Shown here: piece by piece, positions 8,603 to 17,194 of the stretch
How the letters are laid out: each line of letters begins with the position of its first letter
Numbering within the stretch: position 1 is the stretch's first letter
Source of the DNA: Verticiella sediminum
GTDB taxonomy: Bacteria > Pseudomonadota > Gammaproteobacteria > Burkholderiales > Burkholderiaceae_B
Assembly: GCF_007558815.1 (NCBI RefSeq)
Contig: NZ_VLTJ01000028.1
Span: 62,001-126,000 of the forward strand
DNA: 64,000 nt
Direction of reading: 5' to 3'
Translations under genes and position numbers: made by a program
Notes under the pieces: model-generated
Told to the model about the DNA's origin: nothing
The model's input: only the letters and a program-made list of their open reading frames with translations
Database searches by the model: none

Positions 8603-11007
8603 GCGCGCCCCTCGGCTCCGGCGGCCATCAGGCCGTCGAGCAGCTCGTCCGGCGTGATCGGCGTATGGTCGACTGCCACGCCCCAGGGCAGCAGCGCCTG
8701 GCGCACGGCGTTGGCGATCGCGGCGGGCGGCGGCACCGATCCGCCCTCGCCCATGCCTTTGACCCCAAAGGCCGAGAAGGGCGACGGCGTGCACAGGTGC
8801 ACGATGGCGATCGGCGGCATCTCCATGGCGCTGGGCAGCGGATAGTCGCCGAACGTGACCGTGAGCGGTTGGCCGTCCTCGTTGTATTGCATGGACTCGT
8901 ACAGTGCCTGGCCGATGCCCTGAGCCACGCCGCCCAGGACCTGGCCGTCGGCGATGAGCGGATTGACCACCGTGCCGCAATCCTCGACGACGAGGTAGTG
9001 CGTGGGCTTGACGAAGCCGGTGGCGCGATCGACCTCGACGCGCGCTGCATGCACGGCGTAGGAGAACGTGCCGGTCTCGACCTGCGGGCGGTAGAACGCC
9101 TGTATCGACATGCCGGGCTCGATGTCCTTGGGCAGCTTGTGCAACTGCACCGTGGAGATGCGCGACACCTCCGCCAGGCTGAGGCTTTCCGCAGCGCCGT
9201 GCAGCACCGCGCCCTCCAGGCGCAAGGCGTCCGGCGCGTCGCCCAGATTGGCCGCGGCGATGCGCCGCGCCTTGTCCACCAGGCGCCTGCACGCTTCGGC
9301 CACGGCGCCGCCGCCCATCACGATGGAACGCGAGGCCACCGTACCCATGCCATAGGGCGTGGCGGCGGTATCGCCCTGGCGCACGCGGATGTCGGCAAGC
9401 GGCAGCGTCGTCACCTGGGCCGCGATCTGGGCGTAGCTGGTGGCGTGGCCCTGGCCGTGCGCCAGCGTGCCGACATCGATCTCCAGGGTACCGTCGTTGT
9501 TGAGAGTGACGCGGGCGGCTTCATGGCCGTATACCGTGGGCGAGCCGCGACGGAACCATTCCTCGGTGCCGTGGCCCGCCTGCTCGACCAGCATCGCGTA
9601 GCCGATGCCCACGCACTTGCCGGGCGCGGGCGGCGGAAGATCCTTCCAAAGGCGCGCGACGTGCTCGGCGGCGGCATCGACGGCTTCGCGGTAATTGCCC
9701 GAGTCGTAGTTCAGCCCCGTGGCGGTGACGTAAGGCATCTGCTCGGGCGAGACCAGATTGCGCCGGCGTACGTCCACCGGATCCATGCCGAGCGCGTGCG
9801 CGATCTCGTCGATCAGCCGTTCCATCGCGAAGCAGCCGCCCGGGCGCCCCACGCCGCGATAAGGCCCGACCGGGCTCTTGTTGGTATAAATACTGATCGA
9901 CTGGTAGCGATAGTTGCGCACGTGATAGGGCCCGAGCATGACGTTGGCCGCCATGTTCGCCTCGATCGCGCCCGTGGATGTCTTGGCGCAGTAGGCGCCC
10001 GCATCGACGATGAAGGTCGCGTCCACGGCATGGATGCGGCCGCTGTCGTCGAACCATGCGGCGACTTCCTGGTCGTGCTGCCGGCTGTGATTGCTGGCGA
10101 CGAAATGTTCGTACCTGTCCTCGATCCAGCGCACCGGCCGTTCCAGCTCCATGGCCAGCGCCGTCAGCAGCACTTCCTCGGGATACAGATTGCTCTTGCT
10201 GCCGAAGCCGCCGCCCACATCCGGTACCATGACGCGCAAGTCGCTCTCGCGCAGCGCGGGGATCTGCTCGGCGATGAACGTGCGCACCAGGTGCGGGCGC
10301 TGGGTGGACAGGTGCACGTGCATCGCCCCCGTGGCCTTGTCGCGATAGGCCACGCATCCGCGCCCCTCCAGCGGGCTCGCCAGCACGCGGTCCATGCGCA
10401 GGCGGCGCTGCACACTGCGCAACCCGCGCGTCTCGGCCTCGGCCACCACCTGGTCGAATTCGCCGATCGTGCGGGCGCTGCGCATGACGAGGTTGGCGCT
10501 CAAGGACTCGTGCAGCGGCACACTGGGGTGCTCCCACTCGCTGCGCGCATCGACTACGGCGGGCAGCGGCTCGATGTCGAGCACCACCTGCTCGGCCCAT
10601 TGTTCGGCCTGGGCACGGGTGGCGGCCACGACGAGCGCGACGGGCTCGCCCACGAACCGCACCTTGCCGGTGGCCAGCAAGGGATACGGCGCACCGTTGA
10701 AGCCGTCGCGCAGCAGCGCGGCGAACACTGGCACGGTCTTGCCCTCGAAATGCCGCGCATCCCATACGGCGTTCGCAGGCACCTCTTCCCCAACCTTGAT
10801 GCCGCGCAGGATGCCGTGCGCCACCGGGCTGCGCACGAACGCCACTTCCAGGCAACCGGCGATGGACACGTCGGCCACGAAGGCCGCGCCCCCGGCCAGA
10901 TGGCGGGCATCCTCGCGGCGCGGCACCGGGCGGCCGATCCAGGCCTGCGCCGCCGCCGAAGCCACGGGCCGGGCCTGTTCTTCGACCTGCATGAATCTTT
11001 CATTCAC
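8599..11007 (-). CDS. xanthine dehydrogenase-family molybdopterin-binding subunit (CoxL-type)
   Basis: 802 residues, the usual length. Conserved elements include IGRPVPRREDARHLAGGA near the N-terminus, the GGGFGSKS glycine loop, PYRGVGRPGG, and the C-terminal GMGEGG motif whose Glu754 is the expected catalytic base. The CO dehydrogenase active-site loop with its Cys (AYxCSFR) is absent, so this is a hydroxylase of a carbon substrate, typically an N-heteroaromatic, purine or aldehyde. The start is either GTG 11007 or the ATG at 10992. The gene lies just after the promoter-proximal Bug receptor gene, with 6 bases between. Confidence 0.92.
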   Translation of the reverse strand: MNERFMQVEEQARPVASAAAQAWIGRPVPRREDARHLAGGAAFVADVSIAGCLEVAFVRSPVAHGILRGIKVGEEVPANAVWDARHFEGKTVPVFAALLRDGFNGAPYPLLATGKVRFVGEPVALVVAATRAQAEQWAEQVVLDIEPLPAVVDARSEWEHPSVPLHESLSANLVMRSARTIGEFDQVVAEAETRGLRSVQRRLRMDRVLASPLEGRGCVAYRDKATGAMHVHLSTQRPHLVRTFIAEQIPALRESDLRVMVPDVGGGFGSKSNLYPEEVLLTALAMELERPVRWIEDRYEHFVASNHSRQHDQEVAAWFDDSGRIHAVDATFIVDAGAYCAKTSTGAIEANMAANVMLGPYHVRNYRYQSISIYTNKSPVGPYRGVGRPGGCFAMERLIDEIAHALGMDPVDVRRRNLVSPEQMPYVTATGLNYDSGNYREAVDAAAEHVARLWKDLPPPAPGKCVGIGYAMLVEQAGHGTEEWFRRGSPTVYGHEAARVTLNNDGTLEIDVGTLAHGQGHATSYAQIAAQVTTLPLADIRVRQGDTAATPYGMGTVASRSIVMGGGAVAEACRRLVDKARRIAAANLGDAPDALRLEGAVLHGAAESLSLAEVSRISTVQLHKLPKDIEPGMSIQAFYRPQVETGTFSYAVHAARVEVDRATGFVKPTHYLVVEDCGTVVNPLIADGQVLGGVAQGIGQALYESMQYNEDGQPLTVTFGDYPLPSAMEMPPIAIVHLCTPSPFSAFGVKGMGEGGSVPPPAAIANAVRQALLPWGVAVDHTPITPDELLDGLMAAGAEGRA

Positions 11008-11013
11008 GACCGG

Positions 11014-12024
11014 CTATTGCTCCACCGTGACGTGGCCGGCCTCGATGATCCGGGCCCACTTGCCGCGATCCTCTTCCATGCGCTGGGCAAGCTCCTGCGG
11101 CGAGCCGCCGGTCGGGCGCAGGCCCAGATCAAGCAGGCGTTGCTGCACGTCGGCGCGCTGCAGCACCTCGTTGACCGCCTCGTTGAGGGTGCGCACGACC
11201 TCTGCCGGCGCATCGGCATGCGTCATCAGGACGAACCAGCTCGCCAGATCCGTATCGGGAAGGCCGAACTCCTTGAGCGTCGGCACGTCGGGCACTGTGG
11301 GAAAACGCTCCGGGCCGGCAATGGCCAGCAGGCGCATGCGCCCTTCTCCCAGTTGCGGCAACGCCGGCGCCAGGTTCTCGAAGGAGTAGTCCACTTCGCC
11401 GGCCATCAGGGCGACCACCGCTGGCCCGCTGCCGCGGTAGGCCACGTGCGTGCCCTTGAGCTTGGCGGCCTGGTTGAACCACTCGCCCGCCAGGTGCAGC
11501 GTGCTCGCGTTGCCGGCCGAACCGTAGTTCAGGAGATTCTTCTCGGAGCGCTGGCGCGCGTACTCGAGGAACTCGCCGACCGACGACACCGGCGCCGCCG
11601 TGCCGACGGCGAGAAAGGCCGGAACGTCGACGATGCCGACCACGGGCTGCAGGCTCTTCTTGGCGTCGTATGCCAGGTTCTTGTAGAGATAGTCGTTGTT
11701 GATGACCGAGGTCGTCGCGAGCAGCAGCGTGTAGCCGTCACCCGGCTGCGTGATGACATGGCGCGTGGCGATCTGCGTGCTGGCGCCAGGCTTGTTCTCG
11801 ACGATGAAGGGCTGGCCGAACTTTTCCTGCAGACGCTGGCCGATCAGGCGGGCCGCGATGTCCGAACCGCCGCCCGCGGCGAACGGAACGATGATGGTGA
11901 CCGGCCGCTCGGGGAACGAGCCCGCCAGCGCAGCCGAGGTGGAACAGGCGGCCAGTACGCCGGCGGCCAGCGCCGAACGCCAGGAGCCGCACGCGGCACG
12001 GAACACAACACGAAGGTCAGGCAT
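11014..12024 (-). CDS. Bug/TctC-type substrate-binding protein, promoter-proximal gene of operon
   Basis: 336 residues from ATG 12024; an ATG at 12036 is also in frame. A signal peptide (LAAGVLAACSTSAALA) precedes the Bug motifs FPERPVTIIVPFAAGGGSD and FIVENKPGASTQIA. Like other Bug proteins it should be a periplasmic receptor of very narrow ligand range. It is the first gene after a divergent promoter and leads the ring-cleavage operon, so its ligand is probably the operon's growth substrate. Remains of a related bug gene lie in the matching place at 45542-45621. Confidence 0.92.
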   Translation of the reverse strand: MPDLRVVFRAACGSWRSALAAGVLAACSTSAALAGSFPERPVTIIVPFAAGGGSDIAARLIGQRLQEKFGQPFIVENKPGASTQIATRHVITQPGDGYTLLLATTSVINNDYLYKNLAYDAKKSLQPVVGIVDVPAFLAVGTAAPVSSVGEFLEYARQRSEKNLLNYGSAGNASTLHLAGEWFNQAAKLKGTHVAYRGSGPAVVALMAGEVDYSFENLAPALPQLGEGRMRLLAIAGPERFPTVPDVPTLKEFGLPDTDLASWFVLMTHADAPAEVVRTLNEAVNEVLQRADVQQRLLDLGLRPTGGSPQELAQRMEEDRGKWARIIEAGHVTVEQ

Positions 12025-12036
12025 CACAGCTCCCAT

Positions 12037-12172
12037 TAAGGATACGAAACATTAATTACGTATACTTCATGGGATTGGATGATATCTGGTCGTGCCAGCA
12101 TGTCAAGAAGAAACGCAACATATCGGACGGCCGTCCGTGCCCGCAGAGGAACGAATCCATGACCACGTGTGC
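12037..12172 (+). pseudogene. duplicated bug/gntR divergent promoter with only the first codons of gntR
   Basis: This block matches 45634-45775 closely, including GGATTGGATGATATCTGGTC and the leader up to the start ATCCATGACCACGT. At 45762 that ATG opens an intact FCD-type GntR gene; here (ATG 12159) similarity stops after about four codons and the frame is not gntR. So this is the promoter of a lost gntR copy. The promoter toward the bug gene on the other side is presumably still used. Confidence 0.7.
12041..12064. promoter_or_regulatory. putative GntR operator upstream of the ring-cleavage operon
   Basis: An inverted repeat GATACG-N12-CGTATA. The same arrangement, GATACG-N12-CGCATA, is kept at 45638-45661 in front of the intact gntR gene, although the surrounding copies have diverged. 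Conservation in both copies suggests a functional regulator site. That the FCD-type GntR protein binds it is inferred. Confidence 0.45.
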
Positions 12173-12284
12173 GAGACTCCCGGGCGCGGCGATGGAAGGC
12201 GCTCGCAGGCAGGGGACGAGCCGGAGCGGCTGGCGCCTGGGCCCGTGCTCATGCGATCACAAGCTCGAGGTCCAACCCATCAAT

Positions 12285-12375
12285 GGCGGCCAGCGACGCC
12301 GGCGAGAAGAAGAACAACCCCGGCATCTACGTGCGGGAGCCGTGGCCGGGCGTGTATCCGGCATGCGCGTGAGGT
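12285..12375 (+). pseudogene. remnant copy of the metG 3' end
   Basis: From GGCGGCCAGCGA onward this segment follows the true metG end (about 356-445) with scattered substitutions, a 3-base insertion (one extra AAG) and a 1-base deletion near the end. It still encodes NNPGIYVREPWPG, the counterpart of [13 protein letters not shown] in MetG. Nothing of the rest of metG is present. It acts as a direct repeat bracketing the operon at 462-12024. Confidence 0.8.
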
Positions 12376-12649
12376 GCGGAGAAGGCCTACACGCTGAGGT
12401 AAAGGTCTGCCCTACGCGCTGACGCGCGCCCTCAAGGAGACGCCGGACCGCCCCGAGTTTTCTTGCCCCTCGGGGGACGGACCGGGCGCGACCCGACCCT
12501 GGAGGCGCTCCAGCAGGTGCTACTGGCGGACCAGTGGCGCCGGATCCGCGGCCTCCTGGATGGAGGCGGCGTATTTTCGGGAGGTTATCGATGGCGCGGC
12601 GCGGTGGCGCAACCCGGATGCGGACGGCCGGCCCCCCCGCCCCGGGGGC
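12376..12649. other. intergenic DNA, no recognisable gene
   Basis: GC-rich sequence after the metG remnant, up to the stop of the TauD-type gene. Short open frames exist on both strands, but none has a start with a ribosome site or a familiar protein. It may be decayed coding DNA left by the rearrangement described for this junction. Confidence 0.4.
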
Positions 12650-13666
12650 TCAGGTTTCGAGCGACACCACGGTGCGGCCCAGCAGCTCGAAATTGCGCTG
12701 CTCGCCGAAGTCCTCGGTCACGGGCCAGGGCGCGGAAAAGCGCAGCCACAGGCGCAGCATGTGTCGGCGCTGGTGGCGTTCCGTACCGTCCACGAAGCCG
12801 GTGCGCGAATGCAGCATGGTCAGGTTGTTGCAGAAGGCCATCTCGCCCGGCTGCAACATGAAGTCCACGCGCAGGTCCTCGCGCTGGGTCTGGGCGTCGA
12901 AGAAGTCGAGCGCCGCGCGCTCGACGTCGGTCAGCGGGATGCCGCGCTTGACCGCACCGGCGTTGATCTGGTTGCGGATGTAGCGGCAACTGAGCACGCC
13001 GTCGCGCACGCCGAACACCGGCAGCGGCGTGTTCGACACCCCGTTGCCGGTCAGGGCCTCTTCGCGCCGGATGTAGTAGAAGCCACGGTAAAGCAGCTCC
13101 AGGTATTCCGGATGTTCGGCCAGGATGGCGTTGTAGATCGAGACCGCGCTCACGAAGCTGCTGCGCCCGCCCGAGAGCCCCTGGCGCAGGCACATCAGGC
13201 CCACCATGTTGGCGCTGTCGGTGTGATAAGGCAGGTAGGCGCTGGTCTCGTAGCCGCGCACGTCCAACTGGCCGTATTCGCGGCCCTGGTCGAAGACGTG
13301 GCCGAGCAGGTCGCCCTTGGGGTTCTGGCCCAGCGGCTCGCCCAGGTACAGACCCAGGCCCCAGTAGATCATGCAGACTTGCTCGTCGGTGTAGTCCGCG
13401 ATGTCCAGGCCGCGCAGCAGGGTGATGCCCAGCCCGTCGCGCACCTGGTCGGAGATGGCGGCGAGCCTGCCGCCCAGCTCGCGCAGGGGGAAGTCGGCCT
13501 GCCGCCAGTGCAGCATGGGCACCTGGGCCGCGGTCGCATGGGCCAGCGCGGCGGCGATCTCGCGCCGGTCGGCCGCCGTCAGTTCCGGCTGCCAGGCGTC
13601 GCTGGCGGCCAGGTCGGCGCGGGTCCAGGCCTGGGGACCGCGCAGGGGTTGTTGCCATATTCGCAT
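12650..13666 (-). CDS. TauD/TfdA-family Fe(II)/2-oxoglutarate-dependent dioxygenase
   Basis: 338 residues. The facial triad is visible: His148 and Asp150 in YHTD and His286 in MLHSRTG, with Arg305 (MLRLW) as the 2-oxoglutarate anchor. TauD/TfdA enzymes hydroxylate sulfonates, phenoxyacetates, betaine-type amines and others using O2. The ATG at 13666 has an AAGGAG 7 bases upstream. It is the last gene of a long operon that starts near 26159 and follows the dipeptide-type permease by 25 bases, so its substrate probably enters through that transporter. Confidence 0.87.
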   Translation of the reverse strand: MRIWQQPLRGPQAWTRADLAASDAWQPELTAADRREIAAALAHATAAQVPMLHWRQADFPLRELGGRLAAISDQVRDGLGITLLRGLDIADYTDEQVCMIYWGLGLYLGEPLGQNPKGDLLGHVFDQGREYGQLDVRGYETSAYLPYHTDSANMVGLMCLRQGLSGGRSSFVSAVSIYNAILAEHPEYLELLYRGFYYIRREEALTGNGVSNTPLPVFGVRDGVLSCRYIRNQINAGAVKRGIPLTDVERAALDFFDAQTQREDLRVDFMLQPGEMAFCNNLTMLHSRTGFVDGTERHQRRHMLRLWLRFSAPWPVTEDFGEQRNFELLGRTVVSLET

Positions 13667-13691
13667 GGGATGCTCCTTGGATGTGGGCGGC

Positions 13692-14588
13692 TCAGCGGCG
13701 CTTGGTGTCGAGGGCGTCGCGCAACTGGTCGCCGAAGACGTTCAGTGAAATCACGAGCAGGAAGATCATCGCCCCCGGCGCGATCGCCATCCACGGCGCG
13801 GCCACCATGTGGCGCTGGGCGGCGTTGAGCATGCTGCCCCAGGACGGCGCGGGGGGCTGCTGGCCGAGGCCGAGGAACGACAGCGAGGCCTCGGCGATGA
13901 TCGCCGCCGCGGCCATCACGCTGCCCTGCACCAGCAACGGCGGCAGCATGTTGGGCAGGATGTGGCGAAAGGCGATGCGCAGCGGCGAGGCGCCCACGGC
14001 GCGCGCGGCCTCGACGTAGTCCTCGGCGCGGATGGTCAGGGCGGCCGCGCGGGTCAGGCGCAGGAACACCGGCAGCGCGGCGATGCCGATGGCGATCATG
14101 GCGTTCCACAGGTCCGGGCCCAGGAAGGCGGCCAGGGCGATCGCCACGATCAGAAAGGGCACGGCCAGCATGGCGTCGGTCAGGCGCATGACCACCGCGT
14201 CGATCCAGCCGCCGGCATAGCCGCTGATCACGCCCAGCGGCACGCTGAAGACCAGCGCCACGATCACCGGAATGATGCCGGCCAGCATGGACGTGCGCGT
14301 GCCCCAGATCAGGCGCGAGAAAACGTCGCGGCCGACTTCGTCGGTGCCCATCCAGTGCTCCCAGGACGGCGGCAGGCGCACCCGCATGAAGTTGGACTGC
14401 ACCGGGTCGTAGGGCGAGATCAGCGGCGCCAGCAGGGCGATGGCGACGAACAGCAGGATCAGCGCGCCGGCCACGAGCGCGACCGGGCGGCGCGCGAGCC
14501 GGCGCACGACGGTGCGCAGCCGGCCGTTGGCGCTGCGTTCGGCCGGCGGCGCGCCGACGGCAGCGGGGGTGGGGGCAATGGCGCTCAT
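13692..14588 (-). CDS. dipeptide/oligopeptide-type ABC transporter permease (DppC-like)
   Basis: 298 residues. An N-terminal cytoplasmic tail and first membrane helix (VALVAGALILLFVAIALLAP) are followed by the DppC signature HWMGTDEVGRDVFSRLIWGTR and the EAA loop EAARAVGASPLRIAFRHILPN that contacts the ATPases. It forms the inner-membrane channel with the DppB-like protein 4 bases upstream. The substrate class of Dpp/Opp/Nik systems is broad (peptides, nickel chelates, glutathione, opines), so the cargo is not fixed. Confidence 0.92.
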   Translation of the reverse strand: MSAIAPTPAAVGAPPAERSANGRLRTVVRRLARRPVALVAGALILLFVAIALLAPLISPYDPVQSNFMRVRLPPSWEHWMGTDEVGRDVFSRLIWGTRTSMLAGIIPVIVALVFSVPLGVISGYAGGWIDAVVMRLTDAMLAVPFLIVAIALAAFLGPDLWNAMIAIGIAALPVFLRLTRAAALTIRAEDYVEAARAVGASPLRIAFRHILPNMLPPLLVQGSVMAAAAIIAEASLSFLGLGQQPPAPSWGSMLNAAQRHMVAAPWMAIAPGAMIFLLVISLNVFGDQLRDALDTKRR

Positions 14589-14592
14589 CGGC

Positions 14593-15540
14593 TCAGCTTC
14601 GCAGACGGGGGTTGATCACGAAATACAGGATGTCGGCGAGCAGGCTCGCCAGCACGAACAGCACCGCCGACACCAGGACCAGGCCCTGCACCACGGCATA
14701 GTCGCGGTACAGCACGCTGTCGACCAGCAGCTTGCCGAAGCCGGGGATCGAAAAAATTTGTTCCGTCAATACCGCGCCCGCGAGCAACTGGCCGAACTCC
14801 AGCGTGCCCATGGTCACTACCGGGATCAGGGCATTGCGCAGGGCGTGGCGCAGGACCACGCGGCGCTCGGTGAGGCCCTTGGCGCGCGCCGTGCGCACGT
14901 AGTCGGCGGTGAGCGCCTGCACCATCGAGCTGCGCGTATGCCGCATCAGCACCCCGGCGATGCCGGTGCCCAGCACGATGGACGGCAGCACGAAGCCGAG
15001 CAGGCTGCGCGCGGGGTCTTCCCGGAACGGCACGTAGCCCGAGGCGGGGAACCAGTTCAGGTGCACCGAGAACGCGAGCACCAGCAGGATGCCGAGCCAG
15101 AAGTTGGGCACCGAGATGCCCGACAGGGCGAAGCCGCTGGCCACCGTGTCGACCGCCGAGCCCTTGCGCGCGGCGGCGGCGATGCCCAGGGGCACGCCGA
15201 TCGCCACCGCGATGGCCATCGAGGCGATCGCCAGTTGCAGGGTGATGCCGATCTTGCCCAGCAGCAATTCGGTCACGCCCATGTCGTTGCGCATCGATAC
15301 GCCCAGGTTGCCCTGCACTGCGCCGACCAGCCAGTGCCAGTACTGCATCAGCACGGGCTGGTCCAGGCCGTACTTCTGCCGGATCTCGGCGAGCACGGCG
15401 GCGTCGACGTCCTCGCCGGCCATGGCGAGCGCCGGATCGCCCGGCAGCATGTGCTGCAGCATGAAGACGAGCACCGACAGGATGAGCACCGTCGGCAGCA
15501 GCAGGACGATGCGTTGCCCGATGAAAGCGAGGAATCTCAT
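14593..15540 (-). CDS. dipeptide/oligopeptide-type ABC transporter permease (DppB-like)
   Basis: 315 residues from ATG 15540 (MRFLAFIGQR...). An upstream in-frame start at 15585 would add residues that precede the normal DppB beginning. First helix, HMLPGDPALAMAGED, GNLGVSMRND and the EAA loop RTARAKGLTERRVVLRHALRN are all typical. It pairs with the DppC-like permease. A 130-base gap containing GC-rich hairpins separates it from the solute-binding protein gene, an unusual break inside this operon. Confidence 0.92.
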   Translation of the reverse strand: MRFLAFIGQRIVLLLPTVLILSVLVFMLQHMLPGDPALAMAGEDVDAAVLAEIRQKYGLDQPVLMQYWHWLVGAVQGNLGVSMRNDMGVTELLLGKIGITLQLAIASMAIAVAIGVPLGIAAAARKGSAVDTVASGFALSGISVPNFWLGILLVLAFSVHLNWFPASGYVPFREDPARSLLGFVLPSIVLGTGIAGVLMRHTRSSMVQALTADYVRTARAKGLTERRVVLRHALRNALIPVVTMGTLEFGQLLAGAVLTEQIFSIPGFGKLLVDSVLYRDYAVVQGLVLVSAVLFVLASLLADILYFVINPRLRS

Positions 15541-15547
15541 AAAGGGG

Positions 15548-15670
15548 TTCAGTCCCAGTTTTCCCATAGCGTTGGCGTCACACACGACGCAGGCAAGTAC
15601 GCCGCCCCAGCCGGGGCACCGCGGAGCCGGCTTTGCCGGTCCGCCAGTGCCGCCCCCTGGGGGGCGCGCG
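15548..15670. repeat. GC-rich intergenic hairpin element inside the ABC operon
   Basis: The gap between the binding-protein gene and dppB-like contains a 24-base hairpin at 15621-15644 (GCGGAGCCGGC-TTT-GCCGGTCCGC type) and a perfect palindrome CGCCCCCTGGGGGGCG at 15651-15666. The same CGCCCCCTGGGGGGC core recurs at about 54754-54768 before ubiG. Such elements may stabilise the upstream mRNA or reduce read-through; this is inference. Confidence 0.5.
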
Positions 15671-17194
15671 TCAGCGCGTAGGGGGGGGCATCTTCATGCC
15701 CTTGACGCGGATCGTGCTGTCCGGGTGCGGCACGAAGCCTTGCAGGCTGGAACTCACGCCGGTGAAGGTGCGGCGGTGCCAGAGGATGGAGGCGGTGACG
15801 TTCTCGGCCAGGATGCCGTTGGCCTGCTGGTACAGCTTGCGCCGCTCGTCGGCGTCGTTGGTTTCGCGGGCCTTGTTGAGCACGGCGTCCAGTTCCTCGT
15901 TGCAGTACTTGGAGTCGTTCTGCGGGCCCTGGCAGGACACGTGCGAGAACATGTTGCCGTCCGGGTGCGGGCGTCCGCTCCAGAAGCTGAACACCGCCTC
16001 GAACTGGCCGCGCCGCGAGTTCTGCAGCATGACCGCGTTCTCCTGGGTTTCCAGGCGCATGGTGATGCCCGCCTCGGCCAGCATGGCCTGCACGAACTGC
16101 GCGGCCTCCTGACGCTCGCGCTCGGCCGGCACCAGCAGGGTGAAGGTCAGGTTGGGCACGCCGGCCTCGGCGAGCAGGCGGCGCGAGGCCTCGACGTCGC
16201 GCGCCGGCACCGGATGGGCCTGGTCGTAGTACTGGCTCTGCGGGCTGACGAACTGATTGCCGGCCAGATACTGGTCGTTGAACAGCGCCTTGACGATGGC
16301 CTGCCGGTCGATCGCCAGGTCGACCGCCTTGCGCACCCGCACGTCGCTGAAGGTCTTGGCCATCGCGCCGTTGTTGCTGTTGTAGCGGATGTGGTGATAG
16401 CCCAGGTCGGGCGCGGACACGACCTTGACCCGCGCATCGCCTTCGAGCTGTGGCAGGTCGGTCGGGGTGAGCCGCTCGGCGATATGGATCTCGCCCGAGC
16501 GCAGGGCCGAGAGCCGCACGGTGGAGTCGCTGATCGGCAGGTATTCGACGCGGTCCGGGCCGCCCGGGGTGGGGTCCCAGTAGTCGGCGAAGCGCTCGAC
16601 CACGATGCGCCCCTGCGGCACGCGCTCGACGAAGCGGTACTCGCCCGCGCACACCGGCGCGGTGCCGAAGCGCTCACCCAGCTTCTGCGCCGCGGCCGGC
16701 GCGACCATCATGCCGGCGCGCTCGGCCAGGTTGACCAGCACGATGCTGGCCTGCGGGCTTTTCAGACGCACGCGTACGGTCTGCGGGTCGACCACCTCGA
16801 CCGAATCGACCGCGGCGAGTTCGGTGCGGCGAAACGACCCGGAGGTGTTCATGTGGCGGTCGAAGTTGAAGCGCACCGCCTCGGCGTCGAAGGGTTCGCC
16901 GTCGTGGAACTTCACGCCCTCGCGCAGGCTGAGGGTGAACGACATGCCGTCGTCGGCGACCTCGTAGCCGGTGGCCAACTGCGGCACCAGGGACAGGTCG
17001 TCGGCCGACACGTCGAACAGCTTGTCGCAGATCGCGGTCATGGGCTGACGCCCGCTCGCCAGACGGTTCACGGTCGGGTCCAGGGTATCGGGGTCTTCGT
17101 TGATGCCGATGCGCAGGACACCCTGCGCATGGGCGGCGAAGGAGGCGCACAGGAAAAGAGCGGCGGCAAGAGCAGCGGGGCGGAAGTGGCGCAT
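15671..17194 (-). CDS. ABC transporter periplasmic substrate-binding protein (DppA/OppA family, SBP_bac_5)
   Basis: 507 residues with a clear Sec signal (AALAAALFLCASFAAHAQ). The mature chain opens VLRIGINEDPDTLDPTVNR and carries the family pattern YEVADDGMSFTLSLREGVKFHDGEPFDAEAVRF in its usual place. It delivers the ligand to the DppBC-like channel. The ATG at 17194 overlaps the stop of the ATPase gene by one base. Ligand type is not predictable here. Confidence 0.92.
   Translation of the reverse strand: MRHFRPAALAAALFLCASFAAHAQGVLRIGINEDPDTLDPTVNRLASGRQPMTAICDKLFDVSADDLSLVPQLATGYEVADDGMSFTLSLREGVKFHDGEPFDAEAVRFNFDRHMNTSGSFRRTELAAVDSVEVVDPQTVRVRLKSPQASIVLVNLAERAGMMVAPAAAQKLGERFGTAPVCAGEYRFVERVPQGRIVVERFADYWDPTPGGPDRVEYLPISDSTVRLSALRSGEIHIAERLTPTDLPQLEGDARVKVVSAPDLGYHHIRYNSNNGAMAKTFSDVRVRKAVDLAIDRQAIVKALFNDQYLAGNQFVSPQSQYYDQAHPVPARDVEASRRLLAEAGVPNLTFTLLVPAERERQEAAQFVQAMLAEAGITMRLETQENAVMLQNSRRGQFEAVFSFWSGRPHPDGNMFSHVSCQGPQNDSKYCNEELDAVLNKARETNDADERRKLYQQANGILAENVTASILWHRRTFTGVSSSLQGFVPHPDSTIRVKGMKMPPPTR

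Noticed and set aside
7252-11007. Aerobic carbon monoxide dehydrogenase (CoxSML) plus CoxG
   Set aside because: The large subunit lacks the Cys-containing AYxCSFR active-site loop, and coxD/E/F maturation genes are absent; the neighbours are aromatic-ring enzymes.
1855-12024. The known nicotinate (nic) pathway of Bordetella
   Set aside because: There is a NicC-like hydroxylase and a Mo hydroxylase, but NicX-type dioxygenase, N-formylmaleamate deformylase, maleamate amidohydrolase and maleate isomerase genes are missing.
8335-12039. A 1234-codon plus-strand frame opposite the molybdopterin-subunit and Bug genes
   Set aside because: The minus-strand proteins carry clear family motifs through the whole stretch; the antisense translation shows none.
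446-12284. An integrative element inserted by site-specific recombination at the metG 3' end
   Set aside because: The direct repeats fit, but no integrase, excisionase or mobility gene is found between them, and the bug/gntR duplication is better explained by tandem duplication. Kept only as an alternative.
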